Source: Phallus indusiatus (lineage: Eukaryota > Basidiomycota > Agaricomycetes > Phallales > Phallaceae). From it: a stretch of DNA of 64,000 nucleotides. The DNA lies in contig JAQFWX010000004.1 in the NCBI GenBank assembly GCA_027605045.1, positions 2,490,683 through 2,554,682 of the forward strand. Direction: 5' to 3'. Under the pieces are notes generated by a model that was not told where the DNA came from, ran no database searches, and worked only from the letters and a program-made list of their open reading frames with translations. Positions 34,844 through 48,080 of the stretch are shown here, in pieces. Made by a program: the position numbers and the translations under genes. Position 1 is the stretch's first letter; the number at the start of each line of letters is the position of its first letter.

Positions 34844-35812
34844 CTATAATGTCAAGATCAGCAACCGACTGCAGCTAGAGTTTGTGGCCTGAACGTACGT
34901 AACAGCCCAGAGACCATCATAACCAGTGCAAACACCCGCGCCAAACGAAAAGGCATTCGGAGGGAAACATGCATTCCCATCATTAGTAGCAACAGTTCCC
35001 TAAAACGAAATTGGGTTCAGTCACACTCTTGTTTCTCTTGCATAAGGTTTTTAGCATACGAAGTCAGACCAGCAATATTCCAACGTTTCGGAACCAAAGT
35101 TCTGGAAGGCAATGTTGCAAGTTCCGAAGGAGAGCGTCTCCATATGTCCACCCTCGACGGTGAACGTGGACAGCTGGTTTGCGAAAACGGTGAACGAATT
35201 CACGATAGTCTGGCAGTCGCTCGCGATTGGCGGTAACGTTCCCGCAGTGTTGTTGTTGCAAGATATAGAGCCTAGGATATACCATTGGGTCAATCAAGCT
35301 TGAGAGGCACAGTTTGGAGTTGGGGACTTACAGCTTGCTCCACATTCATTTTTCGGCGAGGGCGGCAATTTGGGAGGAGGAGGAGGAGGAGGGGGACAGT
35401 CTATACCGAGCAAGACGCACAAGATCGAGTTTAGATTGAGACCGATAGTCACGCTTGCGCCGGAGGAGACTACTGCAGTAGTATCGCTGCATTGGAATTG
35501 CGCATAGTTGATGGTAACATCTCCTGCTGGTAACTGAGCTGTCGAGATGAGCGTTGCTCCTGGACAGGTTGAGCTTGGAACTGATTATATAGTGATCCAG
35601 GTTGCACAGTCAGAGATAAAGGTACAGTCATGTCATGCCATGAGGTAAGGGGAAAGGGGGAGATGGGAGAGAACGAGGGCAGGAGACAGGTGTGTCGCGT
35701 AAGTGAGGTTCGTTTAACAGAGTGAGCGTAACTTACCAGTTGCGGTAATGGCGGTGGCGGTGCCTAGGACGCAGAGCGTTGCAAAAGTCGCGACATACAG
35801 AAATCCACGCAT
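34844..35812 (-). CDS. Secreted Cys-containing protein with poly-Pro linker
   Basis: Start at 35812 (MRGFLYVATFATLCVLGTATA) gives a signal peptide. After an intron the N-terminal half reads PGATLISTAQLPAGDVTINY and ends GIDCPPPPPPPPKLPPSPKN, an eight-proline linker. The C-terminal half begins ECGASCSISC after a further intron and carries a spread of Cys residues (ASDCQTIVNS, FGTCNIAF, LEYCWSDF, GNACFPP, GVCTGYDG). The pattern resembles a common Agaricomycete small secreted protein type of unknown function. The last few codons before the stop at 34844 are uncertain because an alternative donor (gtacgt) is present. Confidence 0.65.
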
Positions 35813-38174
35813 CGTTTGTTGTTGTTTTTTGGACGACAATAAAACCCAGAGAGAAAAAAGAGGCAGTTTTCTGCTGATGCTCTGAAAAAAAACTCCCCAA
35901 TATCAATGCCTTTTTAAACTATTCAATTCTTATTCCTCTCAGTTAGGCTTTTCCCAGACTGAGTTTCCAAACAGATACCGTGCCGTGAAGCGTACAATAG
36001 CTGCCAACTGGTCCATCGTCTTTCCAAAATTATCCAGGAACGAGAACAATTCGTTTGACATGGAACCAGGACCATTGTTTTTGATGCGACAGCTGGATTT
36101 CGAGGAATAAAAGCGCCAACAAGATTCCTGTGTACTTCTTCCTTGGCTTCTCATGCACCATTTCCCCCTCAACGGGACAATCTTTTACACGGATACGAAT
36201 CCCCTAACAACGGACACTCGTGCCAAAAGCTGCTTTACTACAAACTTGAAGCTCTGGAACTCAAACGAAACACAGCATATGTTCGTATAGTATCCGCGAT
36301 CTCGGATCGGAATTTTTTTTCCATCTAAAACAGCCGAATTCGAGCAACAGTCATCTCTGTGCAACTACATTGGCAACTTTAACAAGTGGCTGACAAGGTT
36401 TTGAATTGAGAAGAGTCCCGAGAATCAGTTCGTGTGAGTAACGCTTGTTGATGCTTTGTGAAATTTTGATACGCTTTTGACGTACTCGGATGGTGCATAT
36501 GACAGATCTTGTCATCCCTGTCAACCTGGGAGAACGCGTCGTTCATCGCTTGTTTCGAATTTTTTATACCCTGAGAAAAAACAAAAGGAAACGCGAAATC
36601 ACAAGCGACACATGTGGCATCGCGTAAATTAAAAGCGCAGTTTATTATCTAACTAAGAGCCTAAAACTAGTCACAGTGCGTTTTTGCCTATGTATGCACA
36701 TCTTGCTTTGTAATTCACTCGCTGGCAAAAGTTGAAATCATATAAAGAAACAGAGAATGTCTTCTAAAATTCAGGGCCATCAATAAGTTGTTCGAGATGT
36801 TTTCACCCGAGGCTGTAGCTGCTCAAGTTGAAGATCACAAGAACCAGCGTGCCATGCCGCATTTTATGAGCCGGAACAAAATTCAAATGAATATGTGTGA
36901 ACGCAGCATTCATTACGCATATATAGTGCCTGGGATCTGAGACCTCAGCGTGCTCTGTCATTTTGCCCATGCCAGAGAGAGCTTCTCTAATAAAAATGAA
37001 ACTTTTCATATTATCGTACCCGCGTTTTGATAAATTCAATTGGAAGAACTTCTTTCAGGTCCAATAAGAGACACATGAACTTTTCATATCAAGATGAACC
37101 GGTTTCTGTTTTGGAAGAAGCGTCCGCTGTCACTAGTGGCAGTGGTGCCAGTGCTACCAATTGTGAGCGGCCGTCTTATTCCACGTTTGAAAGACCCATC
37201 CAGATTTAAAAGATCAAAACGAGCTGTCTCCGATCCGGGACGGTTTTCGCCCTGGAACGAGGGGTACATATGCAGTAAAAGAATGATCGGGATTTTTTAG
37301 TCAGAATTGAATGTGTGTGTCTGCCAGACTATGTATAGTACTTGTAGTAATACGAAATATGGCCATATGGGTCAATTCGCTATGCGTGTAATACAGATAC
37401 CTGTCATTTTTTCTCCGTTCAATGTTCCGGATTATGGGATTAGGACCCGGCATGACTCGGAGCTGCCACATTTGTTCGGGTTGACAAGTTTGTTATGCTG
37501 CCAGTGTTGCCGCTGACGTCGAGAGCTGACCCATGGCCGCTATTCCCGTTTGACATTGCATATAACCTCGGATGACCAAACATTGTTCCATGTTTAGTTA
37601 CCCAGTACGTTCGTTACAGCGCAGATCTTGAGCAGCCGATCCGGCTGGCTACTGTATGCCAGATCACCCGCATATATCAAGTCGTTTTGTCTGGTATCGG
37701 TTTTTTTTTCTTAGCGGTCTCAAAGCACTAAATAAACAGATATAGCGAGTTCAAAATAGCATTGGTTCAAGGGGGTCGTCAAAAAGAACGGTGAGAAAGC
37801 TTGAAGGGGAAAGGTCGCAGCAGTGTACGAAATTCATTTTTGAACTCGCTAGTATATTGGATCTGAGGATATTAATAATGCGTAATAGTCACCGTTCCAA
37901 GTCTGCATATATACAGACGTTACATATAAAATACATCATATTTTGTTATATAAATAGCTCCCCAACACTGCGTCTTCTGAAATTGACGAAAATCCTTGTC
38001 ATTCGTGAGTATTCTATTAATGCCTGAGATTCAAAATACTAACCTACCGAGTATGAAGGCCATGGTATGTACTATGGCACGTACTTATTTCCGTGCTTCA
38101 GGTGTCATTATGTGATTATCGGCGTCGTTATCGTTTCGACGTCTCGAAACACCCTGAGGTTGCAAACTGGCGTC
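35813..38174. other. Gene-poor stretch
   Basis: About 2.4 kb with only short overlapping open frames on both strands (for example near 36000-36300 and 37027-37300). None shows a domain, a signal peptide or a convincing exon structure. Confidence 0.4.
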
Positions 38175-38651
38175 TTAGTCATCACTGGTGGTTGGGTCGT
38201 CATTGAGGATCACAATCTGACTTGGATCGATATGGGTAGTTGAAAGGGGAACAAGCCCTTCGTCAACACTATTTGAATCGCCATCCGACTCGGAGTCGGA
38301 ATCATAACTATCATCTGAGCCATGTCCTCCGGAGTCGCTTCCATCGTCTGAACCATGACCAGAAACACCGTCAAAGTTGTGACCGTGACTAAAATCTCGA
38401 CGGGAGTAATAGGAACTCGTCGATCTCTTTGATAGAGTGGATTGCGGTGGTGGGAAGCCAGTGGAAATTGATTGTGGGCTGTCACCGACGTTGATGACAT
38501 TCTTGTATGGACCGTGAGATAATCCTGGTTCTTCAAAATATTGGTAGGAGTTGATCTTCAATTCATTGCTCCGAGTCGAGGTGTTATCGAAGGGAAGTGC
38601 TCCGATCAGAGGAGAAAGCAAAGAGAGCAGACCGAAGGATGAAAAGCGCAT
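38175..38651 (-). CDS. Small acidic secreted protein, putative Kex2 substrate
   Basis: An uninterrupted 158-residue frame. The N-terminus MRFSSFGLLSLLSPLIGALP is a signal peptide with a likely cleavage after IGA. A dibasic KR near residue 75 is a possible Kex2 site. After it the chain is rich in His, Gly, Ser and Asp with repeats of GHGSDDGSD / GHGSDDSYDSDSESDGDS, then ends DDPTTSDD. No introns and no cysteines in the mature part. No homologue recognised. The composition suggests a disordered, metal-binding or cell-wall-associated peptide, which is inference only. Confidence 0.55.
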   Translation of the reverse strand: MRFSSFGLLSLLSPLIGALPFDNTSTRSNELKINSYQYFEEPGLSHGPYKNVINVGDSPQSISTGFPPPQSTLSKRSTSSYYSRRDFSHGHNFDGVSGHGSDDGSDSGGHGSDDSYDSDSESDGDSNSVDEGLVPLSTTHIDPSQIVILNDDPTTSDD

Positions 38652-40207
38652 ATTTTAGAGGAAATGAATAGTTGAATAAGAAGTGAGAGTTAGAAAAAAT
38701 ATTATGAAGTGTTAAAGTTAAATCGCGTTGGTTTTTTATTTCCTGAGCTCGAGTATAACTCTCGATTAAATACCATTTGCGAGAACCATTTCAGACCAGA
38801 CTGGAACCGGGAATCCCCATTTTCGGGCAAGAATTATTCTGGCTGAAGGAATGGGTCAGACGTGATTCAGGATAATGAAATCCTACAAAAACAAACCTTG
38901 CTGGACGATCCAATTCAGGGACAGTCATTTTGAGAAAGCGCTTCTACAAAATACACCGACGTCATAAGCTTATCTTTTAGCTCCGAGTGATGGTTCGTTG
39001 AATGTCTTGTCCCGGATTGTTCTAAAAAACAATTAGGTATTATCCCCCGGAATCATCGGAGCAGAAGAGACTATGAAGCGGATTTACTGGAGGCAGCAAA
39101 CTAAGTTGGTATTCATGAGAAAACGGCCAGACGACTAAGAAGTAATGACACTATTACCCCTAGTACACGGCTGAACCCTATCAATTATCAAGAAAACTTG
39201 ATTTCAGGAAAACCTCTTACTTTGATTGTTGACCATAACTTGACTCCTAAGTTTCTGGTGCAACTGCAGGTCGGTCAGGCTTGAATTTATCAACGTTTGT
39301 TTGCTTGTGAGCTGTCCTGATTACCTGTTTTCATGCATTGTATAAGTATCCACGACTTGTGTTATTCAAATCGGTAAACAAACACGAATCGCGAATGTTG
39401 GCTGACTGATCTTCAAGGAAACCAGAAAGGACCGGATGGTCAGACTGTCACACAATGTCACATTTATGCCTTCTTTCCAATCTTGCCATGTAATCTAAGG
39501 ATTGGGCTGTTTTATTTTTGTCTCAATTCTCAAGAGAAGAACAAAGATGGCTACTATAGGCTACAATGTCGATCCGAGGTGAAACACCATTAGTGCGAGC
39601 GAGCCAGATCAAGATGGTGTTTGTACCTAGTTGTTTCAGGAAGCTCAAACTGCGCTGTAATGACGCACGTTGTAGGTTTATCAATTATCTATGAACAATC
39701 ACAAGGTCGATATTCCAGTAAACCCAAGCTAAACGCGCATTTTTTTCTCAAACTCGCTGGAGTTTTAGATATAAAATTTAACGACGCACCGATAAAGCCA
39801 CTACGCGAATGGTTTCATCTGGATACTCAACGTACTCAACCCATAATACGTTGAACCAGCTCTCCTTGACCGGAGACTGGAGATCCACCCTACGCCAACT
39901 TATAACAGCCCTCCAAGTTTGTGCGTGCTGCGACGGCTTTCTTTTCGCTGGAGGTTTTCCAAATGTCTTACATCCCATATAGCTGTTCTTCTGCGTACCC
40001 TTACCATGCTCAGTCATCGATTTTGGGTAACCGAGGAAAGAGCGGTTCATTTTTCTTTCCGGCCGCTTCCAATAAGTACAATCTCGGTGAATTTCAATAT
40101 GTACTACAGCTAGCGGTAAATGAAGCAGCAATGCTTATTCCATATGAGACGCAGGCGTTGCGACACACATTAATAAACAGTGCTATACTGTTACATTATA
40201 TTAAATC
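38652..40207. other. Gene-poor stretch
   Basis: About 1.5 kb. Short overlapping open frames on both strands at 39778-40131 and 39919-40355 have no recognisable features, and part of them overlaps the 3' end of the minus-strand hypothetical gene. Confidence 0.35.
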
Positions 40208-41560
40208 CTATATTAAAGCCCTTGGAGCCTCCTTTCCGCAAATTTCCTGGAACTTTTCGTGGATCTCAGTAGCTATTCCGTTGATGCTTTCTGTACCCAC
40301 GCCCCAGTTGTTTAACGCGACAACTTCCAAGACGTCCAAAGCACGAGTTCTCTAAAAATATAAGAAAGTTTATTTATGTGTCAGGCAATAAAGTGACTAC
40401 TCACTTCGATAGTTTTTTTTGTGAAGCCAGAAGACTTTTTTTCATAATATTGAGAGACGATTTTTCCAAGGGACTTCTCGGATGTCGTGTTATCTAGAAA
40501 TTCTCTGCATTGTATAAGGTTTAGAGTTTCTTGTATCAACCGGGCTCGAATTTCCTAACAGCTCGATGATCAGTGAGAAAAAAACACCTGATATTAATGC
40601 AACTAACAGCATTGTAACATTGGGTCATGTTCATTTCTAAGGTTTGGATTCGCTCGAGTAGAATGGGTTCTTAAAACATCAATAAATGTATGAGAAATTG
40701 AAAGGGAAAAACTAACCTGTGCAATATGTAATGACCGTTTTGGCCAAATAATCCGCGATAGGCTCCACAAGCATAGTATGATGCTTGAACGTATCACACT
40801 GCCTAATCGCACACATGAACGGAAGAAAGAATTCGGGCATACATTCGTGGGACATCTTATACAATCTGAACCTGAAGTCGCTTGGAATTTCAAGGTCGGG
40901 ATCACCTGTAATTTTTGATGTTGGATTATAACCGTCCGTCATGTCTAGCAGTGACTTCTCCAAAAACACAGGTTGTAAAACTTTAAGGGCGTAGTTGTAT
41001 CTAGCGTAACCAGCGCAAATGTAAATTTGAATCAAGTTTTTTGTTGATGCCAGCTCGCCGTATGTGGGCTGGGAGTATTCCGAATCGCTGCGGATCCACG
41101 ACTCTTGCGCCTTGAACCAAATCTTGCGAGTGGCATCGAGCAGCTTACGCGACGAAATTCTTGAGTGTTGAATATCTCAACATTGTGAAATGCGTTGATT
41201 AAATATAAAAACACTTACGGTGGTTCTGTGTCCGCTTCGCCGTCGTGGTTATCATGGAAAATTTGACGAGTAAAGTACTTGCAAGAGTGATTGAAGTATC
41301 TACAAACAAGTGGTAGCATATTAAATGGGTTCCAGGCTTGCGTCTCGTCATGAACGATATAACGATGGACGTAGTTTGCCAACAGATAAGGTATAATCCA
41401 CTCATGACACAGTTCACGAGGTATACGTTCTAGACAATTATAAGCCAAGGCTCGGTTTCTCAAACAATATAAAATCTACCTTTGCGAGACTGATATTGGG
41501 GTCGAAAATATTGACCCATCTTTCAATATGATTGTGGTTAGAGGGCAAAGGACTCGGTGA
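40208..41560 (-). CDS. Hypothetical protein, possibly F-box-like (5' end undefined)
   Basis: Exons can be chained from about 41530 to a stop at 40208. Pieces are PSNHNHIERWVNIFDPNISL, then RIPRELCHEWIIPYLLANYV with LPLVCRYFNHSCKYFTRQ, then KLLDATRKIWFKAQESWI, IYICAGYARYNYALKVLQP, CMPEFFLPFMCAIRQC, and the end CGKEAPRALI. Introns of about 50 nt separate them. The segment IPREL...LVCRYFN loosely recalls an F-box helix set, but I cannot confirm it. The start codon is unclear because a stop lies just before the first exon, so an upstream exon is likely. Confidence 0.4.
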
Positions 41561-43600
41561 CAGCTACATATGAAGTGCTCCTTGTTTTTTCTTTAAATAA
41601 TAGTTTGGCATGCCGAACTATCTTCTTTCGAAGCTTTTAATTCAATTAATGTGCCATCATTACTACTAAACAGCCTCATGCGCTCCTCACCGGAATGTTC
41701 AATGTGCTTCAGAGATTATTAGGTGCAAGCAGCCAAACTTTAGTGTTCGCCAAATCGAGTTTCGATGGTTCGTTAGCCACGCCTTTTCATATTCGATTTC
41801 TTCATAGGTTTGAGCGATATCACAGACGAAGTGAAAATTTTTTCGATACAAGTATAAATAAAACAAAGATTGGAAATGAGTGGTGTGGATCACGATTCAT
41901 CACAGCACAAGTGCTCACACGTTGGAATCCGCGCGGAGTGAGGAAATAACCGGACTCTTTCTATTGGATAGCGCCTATTCGGTTAAAGCTTGCTCACTTC
42001 AGTACTTGAAATTTTGAAATCCCGATTCAATTCTTGTTCAATTCACTGGCTGAAAACTCGCCCATAATTTTCAGATAGAACACTCATTTTTTTGACATTA
42101 TACAACGACGATACCTTCTAGAGCCTTTCCAAACACGTCAGAATATCGTGGGATCTGAAGTCCAATTGCCACATCAGGCACTTTGCAGGTTACTATGTTC
42201 CAGTTTGGGTTTCCCGAAATGCACAAACATTGATAATACTTGCCGTGGCATCCAACATCAACAACCCTTATTCAAAACAGATCCTCTTGTTTCACCATCA
42301 AACTTCCTTCGGATCCCACCTGACGCGGACGGGGGATGACATAGATGAATAGTCTGACTCCCATCCGTTGGCTAAATCGTCAGATGAAGCTCCGGTATAA
42401 TAACCGTCTTGTTTCTATGTTATTATTTCACAAAAACCATTTTTCTAAGGTATCTTTTTTGTCCACTTTGTACTTTGATTTCCGAAGGCCATTCACCGGG
42501 GCAAATTGAGTCAGCCATAGATCACTTGACGGGACACATGGAACATCTTACAAGTCTCAGTCAAACCCCCTGAATTAAATAAGGAAACAATTTGTTGGCA
42601 ATATGGATATTGTAAAGACATTGCCTGTAAGTGGTTTTGAATACCTGACGATGATCTGAAACAGCTTCTTTAATGTGTTAGTAAAGGGGTGGGTGTCAGA
42701 TGTGTTAATTGTCAAGCCGTTTGGATCTGATTTAATGAATAGTGCACGAACATAATCCAGTGATACTTCAAGTTACCAATTTCCTCGAAGCTCTGAGTCC
42801 CGCAATGCCGCCGGCCATGGGGCTTCTGGCCGCAGGACGACATCTTTTATAGGCATAAACGGAGGAAGGAGATATTCCTGATAATAGCCATTAATCTATA
42901 TTCGGCCAAGATACCAATCTGGTTTTATCATTTGAACACAACAGAGCGTAATCTAGCGACAAAAAACCTCTGAAAAAATTGGCTCAGGAGACACTGGAAT
43001 GAATAACAAATGTCAATGCATAAAGGTATAATATTTGCAATTTCTGCCCCAGCTCCATATTGTATGTGTCTGATGTGGGACAAAAAGACAGGGATCTCTT
43101 TGAGCCTTACTTAGTCCCCTAGCCGATTAGACGACGCCAGCTTCCGGTTCAAGCAAACCTAGCTCGAGATCGTGGAGAGTCAAAAAGATTCGAACAGAGG
43201 ATCCAGTGAAGATACCAAGCACCACTCCACCAGGTTCTTCTAATGACACCGTCTTGAGAAGCCCCCCTACCAGTTCATGCTTTGTCAATCCGAAAGTGGA
43301 ATTATGTGTATCTGCCCATTTTTAGGCTCTACTACTCGAAAAGATATATTAATTATAGTTCCTAGGAACAAGAAAATAAAATACCAAAGGCGTGATCCGT
43401 CAAAATTTGACCGTCATCAATCGAGTGGAGAAAGTGAGCAGAAGAAGCAGACTGAGTCATCTCCAAAAGATTGATATCATCCTCCAGACAACAGCGGATC
43501 GCAAATATTTCAGATATCCTACCACACCTAAACTCAACCCTAAGCCTCTGTGATGCCGCAACACTCAAAGAGCTTGCCACACAGAGACTCACCTGAGTAA
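41561..43600. other. Gene-poor stretch
   Basis: About 2 kb without a supported gene. An open frame at 41695-41949 (+) lacks features. The part near the retroelement relic (43077-43600) may contain further decayed element sequence. Confidence 0.35.
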
Positions 43601-43945
43601 TCAACGACGAGTCGGAAGTACCAACAGACAGGTGCACGCCGCCAAGATATCGTCGTCGTCATCACAATCAGAATCCGAAACGGCATTAACAACATTAGTA
43701 ATGTGTTCGTCCCCGGAATGTACGGTTTCGGAACTCAGGTCAGGCAAAAATTTCTTCAAACGGATGGCATGAAATTTGCCGGTGAAAAGTTGCCCAGAGA
43801 TAGTACGTAGCTGATATGTATTGCCAGAACGACTGTGGACAACAAACGGTCCAAACCAAGGCGGAGACAATTTGAACTTCGCATCGAGGTTATTCTTCAG
43901 AGATAAATTGTCGGCGAGTACTAAATCGCCTGGATTGAACTCTAC
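43601..43945 (-). pseudogene. Second Ty3/gypsy-type pol relic (integrase C-terminal region)
   Basis: Related to the relic at 7776-8256. The preserved frame reads VEFNPGDLVLADNLSLKNN, then KFKLSPPWFGPFVVH and YQLRTISGQLF with KFHAIRLKKFLPD, ending in an Asp-rich tail. Just upstream the frame is shifted by one base relative to the matching part of the first relic, so the element is dead. No LTR or other pol domain is recognised nearby. Confidence 0.7.
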
Positions 43946-44344
43946 GGCCTTGCACGCTTATCAAAATAGAACTCAAGACTCGAGCGAGGGCCAGAGTACA
44001 CCATCGTCTGGACTGGGGGTTAAATCCTCTTTATCAAAAACTGCGCGACGCCGGGTTGATAAAATATACGATGAGGCACGATGCCTCATCGAGAACATTC
44101 ACTCGCTCAACGGACAATCTCGTAGTAATTTCCTTGATCTTTCCACGTTTACTTAATAATATCTAAAAGTATACTTTCAATATAGTTGACTCTGCTGATG
44201 GAATATACCACCCAGAACACTGAATTTACATTTAGATGCAATATTCGACGTAAGTCCGAGAACCGCATTGCTACTTTCCTCTTCATTTTACATTTCTCTC
44301 TTACAGTAGGTGTAAGCAAACACGATTTATTTGACCAATATTTT

Positions 44345-44951
44345 GCCTAACGACGAAATAATCAACTATATTATAGATGCAAGGACATGCCCATTGAATT
44401 TACCCACTGAATTCCCGGGTTTTGAAGTATGTTCTTCTCTTCAAGTTGTTTCTCAAAATGCGTCACCCCTTTTTTACTAATAGCTCCCAAGTTACTTCCT
44501 CATCCTGGCATGCGGGTATGTCCCATATTTCGACAAATTACCGTCGAGCAACCAGGAGATGTTGTTCAGGCCGCTCATTTTAAAACGTACCAATATATTT
44601 TCTTTGCTATCCGTTACTCGCCTAAACCCCAGATACGTCAATGCTATGACAGGACATGCCTTTGACAAAAGCGCCTCTCTTTTTGATACTTATCTTAATG
44701 CACACCTGCAACTCAGCAACTTTTTAAAGCGTGTCGTCGAGATATACCAATCATGCACGAAAAAGAAGATCGGTGATTCCTTGTCAGAAGAAGAGGATAC
44801 TTACGATCACGAAGACAACGACGAAGACTACAACAAAAGCAATTTTGTGGTTACCAGAGCCCGTTGGACAAAAATACCAATCAAAACCAATTGCAGCATC
44901 GCAAAAAAACAAGGCAAAGAACGAGCCGTCCGATGGTCTGCGACTGGATGA
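44345..44951 (+). CDS. Hypothetical protein, uncertain model
   Basis: A chain of open pieces: LPNDEIINYIIDARTCPLNL (ending at a gtatgt donor near 44428), a short middle exon, then 44556-44951, reading EMLFRPLILKRTNIFSLLSV and FDTYLNAHLQLSNFLKRVVE and ending in an acidic segment. Splice signals are acceptable but the start is not found and I recognise no domain. It may be a decayed gene beside the retroelement relic. Confidence 0.3.
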
Positions 44952-45063
44952 TGTCAATTTAAACAAACTCGAGGAGACGCAATCCCCTGCTGGACAGGGC
45001 AAAGTCGTTGCCGTCCAGCATTGGTTGTCGACCTTACAACCACCCAGCATCGATTTTAGGTGA

Positions 45064-48000
45064 CTAACTTTCATTCCATGTACTTACTATAATATAAGTT
45101 CTGTTTTTACTCCAAAAATCTGCGCGTTGCGACATACGTACCGGGACTGCCTTGAGCCGCAGCGGCGATTCCCTGCACCAATGGTGATAAAACAAATTCA
45201 AACGAAGTATCAATTATGCCATGAACAAAATTCGATGAACATACAATCTAAATGAAATGTGGAAATACAATGCCACCGGAACTGCGTCTACTTCAGCCTT
45301 GGACGGTGGCAGGTCCAATCCGAGACTTGATCCCACCGAAAGATCGTGCGGAGCCATGACCGGGGGTGTATATAAATACACAATGCAGGATTCGGTGTTC
45401 GGCACTGCTTTCGGACCATTTCTCGGAGAAATTCTATCATAGTCTATCGGCTGGTTCATGGGATCTTTTGTTTCATTTTCGGTCCGTCCCTGGCTATTTC
45501 AATTACTTTTGCACGTCCTTCTTGGGACTCTGCAACGTAGCACGCTACGCTATATGATAAATGGGAGTATATTGCAACGCCTCTGTGCTTATTGACCGGG
45601 GTTGAAGTTGATATATCTGGTAGAACGTCTCTTCAAAAACGGAATACTATACAATGGTTTCAACTTATATTCGCTTTCATCAAAACTCTTACCACGCATT
45701 CTGCCAGGGATCGCTATCACTCTCTAGGTGTCAGAGTTTAACATACTGAGAAAGGTTTGGTTACTCTTTTCATGATCGTTATTGCACCCGCGTTCATTTC
45801 AGCTATTATTGCTCTTTGGATAAACTTATCCAATACAAAATCCATATCTCAGTTTCTATTAATGCCAGCCTTTATCGGCTGTTTCGATAGGGGTATTCTA
45901 ACCAGCTTTAGTAAGATACTTTTTTTTATCTCGCAAAGCCCTTATTCTTTTCCTCCTGAACGTTTCTTTAGCGACATTGATGGTGGACATGAAAGCCTCT
46001 ACCGCAATTATCAATCTCGTCAGTAGTAGTCTTCTTGGGGCTGTGAATACACCAACGATTGCATCCGTGATCGCTGCTTTGAACGACGCAGGATAGAGAT
46101 TTACGACGCTTGGTTTCAATTTGTGTGGCGTTTCTTTTAATTGTATAGGCTCAATATTGGTATGAAGTCAATGAGACGGCACGAGAAGCGGGGGTACAAG
46201 AAATGATAATCCGCTTTGGTGCCAATCATTATTATTATAGTTCGGTTGTGCCTGTTTTGAGTCTAAACAAAAGTTGCGGATCTGACTGGCCATACTATTA
46301 GAATCACTCAAATGAGTCTGAGTCTGAGTCTGACTTGACCATTTCATAGCCGACATCAAAACTTTTTTTTTGAAGGGAGTATTGGAAATAATGACACGAG
46401 CCAATTATTGGACTTCTTTGGCTGGTCAGAAGATGGCTAGATTCTATAAAAAAAGAAACATCTTCTGGCTTGCGCTCGGAAATTTGCTGTCAGTGGCCAC
46501 CCAGGCACTCCGAAGCCCGACACCTAGAACACGTTGCATAGTATCACTCATCAGAGAAACCAGTGAAGGAACTGAGATATTAGCGTGACTTTGGAGCGTT
46601 TCTTCAAGCTATGTATTATTATGTTTAGATTAACGGGCGATCTGGAAACTATCAACTTCTCATAATAAACAATCAAAAGGTGTCACAGCTGCATAACATG
46701 TGTTTAAGAAATTCGATCTTCGCGAGGAGAGCCATGAGATTATTATCTCGAGTCTTTTCGACTAATGCCTTATGTACGATTAGTAACACGTATTGGAGTG
46801 AATTCTAATTTTTGATCACAAACTGTACCTTCCCAATTTCCCATATCTCGTACATAAATTGAGTGCCTGTATGCATATACTTAGTCAAAAATCAAAACCA
46901 GGGTATAATATAATATGTCATAATCACAGCCAATTTGTACAGTATCAATCCGGCGAAAGGCCGATGGACGTCTCTAAAGGTTGATTTGAATTAGGAAGGT
47001 TTGGCCATTGGTGTTGGTATACAAAATCCAGAGTCCGCTCAGCGGCGCTGTTTTCAGTTTATGAAGAGAGGGGCTTGCACTCGCATATGATTCTAATAGG
47101 GGTATAGGCTGATCAAGACTGCGGGGACATAAACACATGTTTAGGGATTGTATTGATTTGTATTAGAATCTGTGTGTGTGATAATACTACAACCAAGTTA
47201 TTCGGATTCCTGTCAATTTGTCATGATCCATTCGGTGGGATTGGTTGAAGATATATTGCGAAACCTCTGATTCTCTGGCTGATTCCCTTTAGACCGATCA
47301 AGATGTGTTGGCGGAATTTGTGCCAAGGTCTATTGAGCGTCATGTTAGATCTGAAAGGACTCGGGGATGTACGACCACGTGCAATGCGTTCAATTTGATA
47401 TGAATGAGCGAAATATGATTCCGGCTAGTGATGTACTGATTCAGAGAGGTTCTCTAACCGAAAAACATGGCTCTTGCGAACGAGTGGAAAGAAAATCAAC
47501 CAAGGTGAGACAATTTCGCTGTGAGACAACTACAACTACGTATTTACAATACTCAAATATGCAACACGATGTTTATCTGATCGCGATGGGACTGCAAGGG
47601 TTACGACGTTACGGTTTAACACGCAATGGTTGTCTCATCTGTCTCAGGTTGTCCAATCTCCACTGCCATTTATGGTTCTCGATCTGAGTCGAGTAGGAGA
47701 TACTGTTTCGACCTCGCATGATTCTTCTACCGCAGCAGGACTAGAATCTCGAATGAGCATTGGGGGGAATTCAATTTAGTTGATCGTGTTGTGACAGTGA
47801 CTCGACCCAACTGCAAGTATGGTGCCAATCGAGACAAAAGCAGTGCAAGGAATTATTAAGGAGATAGATGCAACCTCCAGAGTCGTTCATAATATTTTCC
47901 TGACTGCCAGCATCTGGCAATGGCGGTGGCAGTCGTACTATGTACGTAAAATATTGTCACGGAGGAGGAGATGGCGGCGGCGGCACGCACGATTATGTAA

Positions 48001-48080
48001 AAAATACCAAAATTTTTTAGTTTATTTTTTTCTTTTTGGAGTGGATTTTCTCGAATTATTTGTCAGCAACTAAAATAATT
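45064..48080. other. Gene desert upstream of the RGS gene
   Basis: About 3 kb without a supportable gene. Short opposed open frames at 45757-46119 and 47367-47687 lack features. A perfect TGAGTC-type tandem occurs near 46313-46335. Confidence 0.4.
46313..46335. repeat. Short TGAGTC tandem repeat
   Basis: Successive TGAGTC units followed by TGACTT. TGAGTC/TGACTC is also the half-site pair of Gcn4/AP-1-type bZIP factors, but no gene start is nearby. Confidence 0.4.

Noticed and set aside
37027..37300. Overlapping open frames on both strands
   Set aside because: No domain, no splice partners and no signal peptide; both strands are open by chance.
39778..40355. Opposed open frames near 40 kb
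   Set aside because: They overlap each other and the 3' end of the hypothetical minus-strand gene, and show no coding features.
41695..41949. Plus-strand frame upstream of the F-box-like gene
   Set aside because: No recognisable motif and an opposed frame of similar quality on the other strand.
43141..43220. Possible tRNA on the minus strand (gttcgaatc-like sequence)
   Set aside because: No matching A box at suitable distance and no acceptor stem; not a tRNA.
45757..46119. Hydrophobic plus-strand frame that could be a membrane protein
   Set aside because: Isolated and AT-rich with an equally open minus strand; no gene context.
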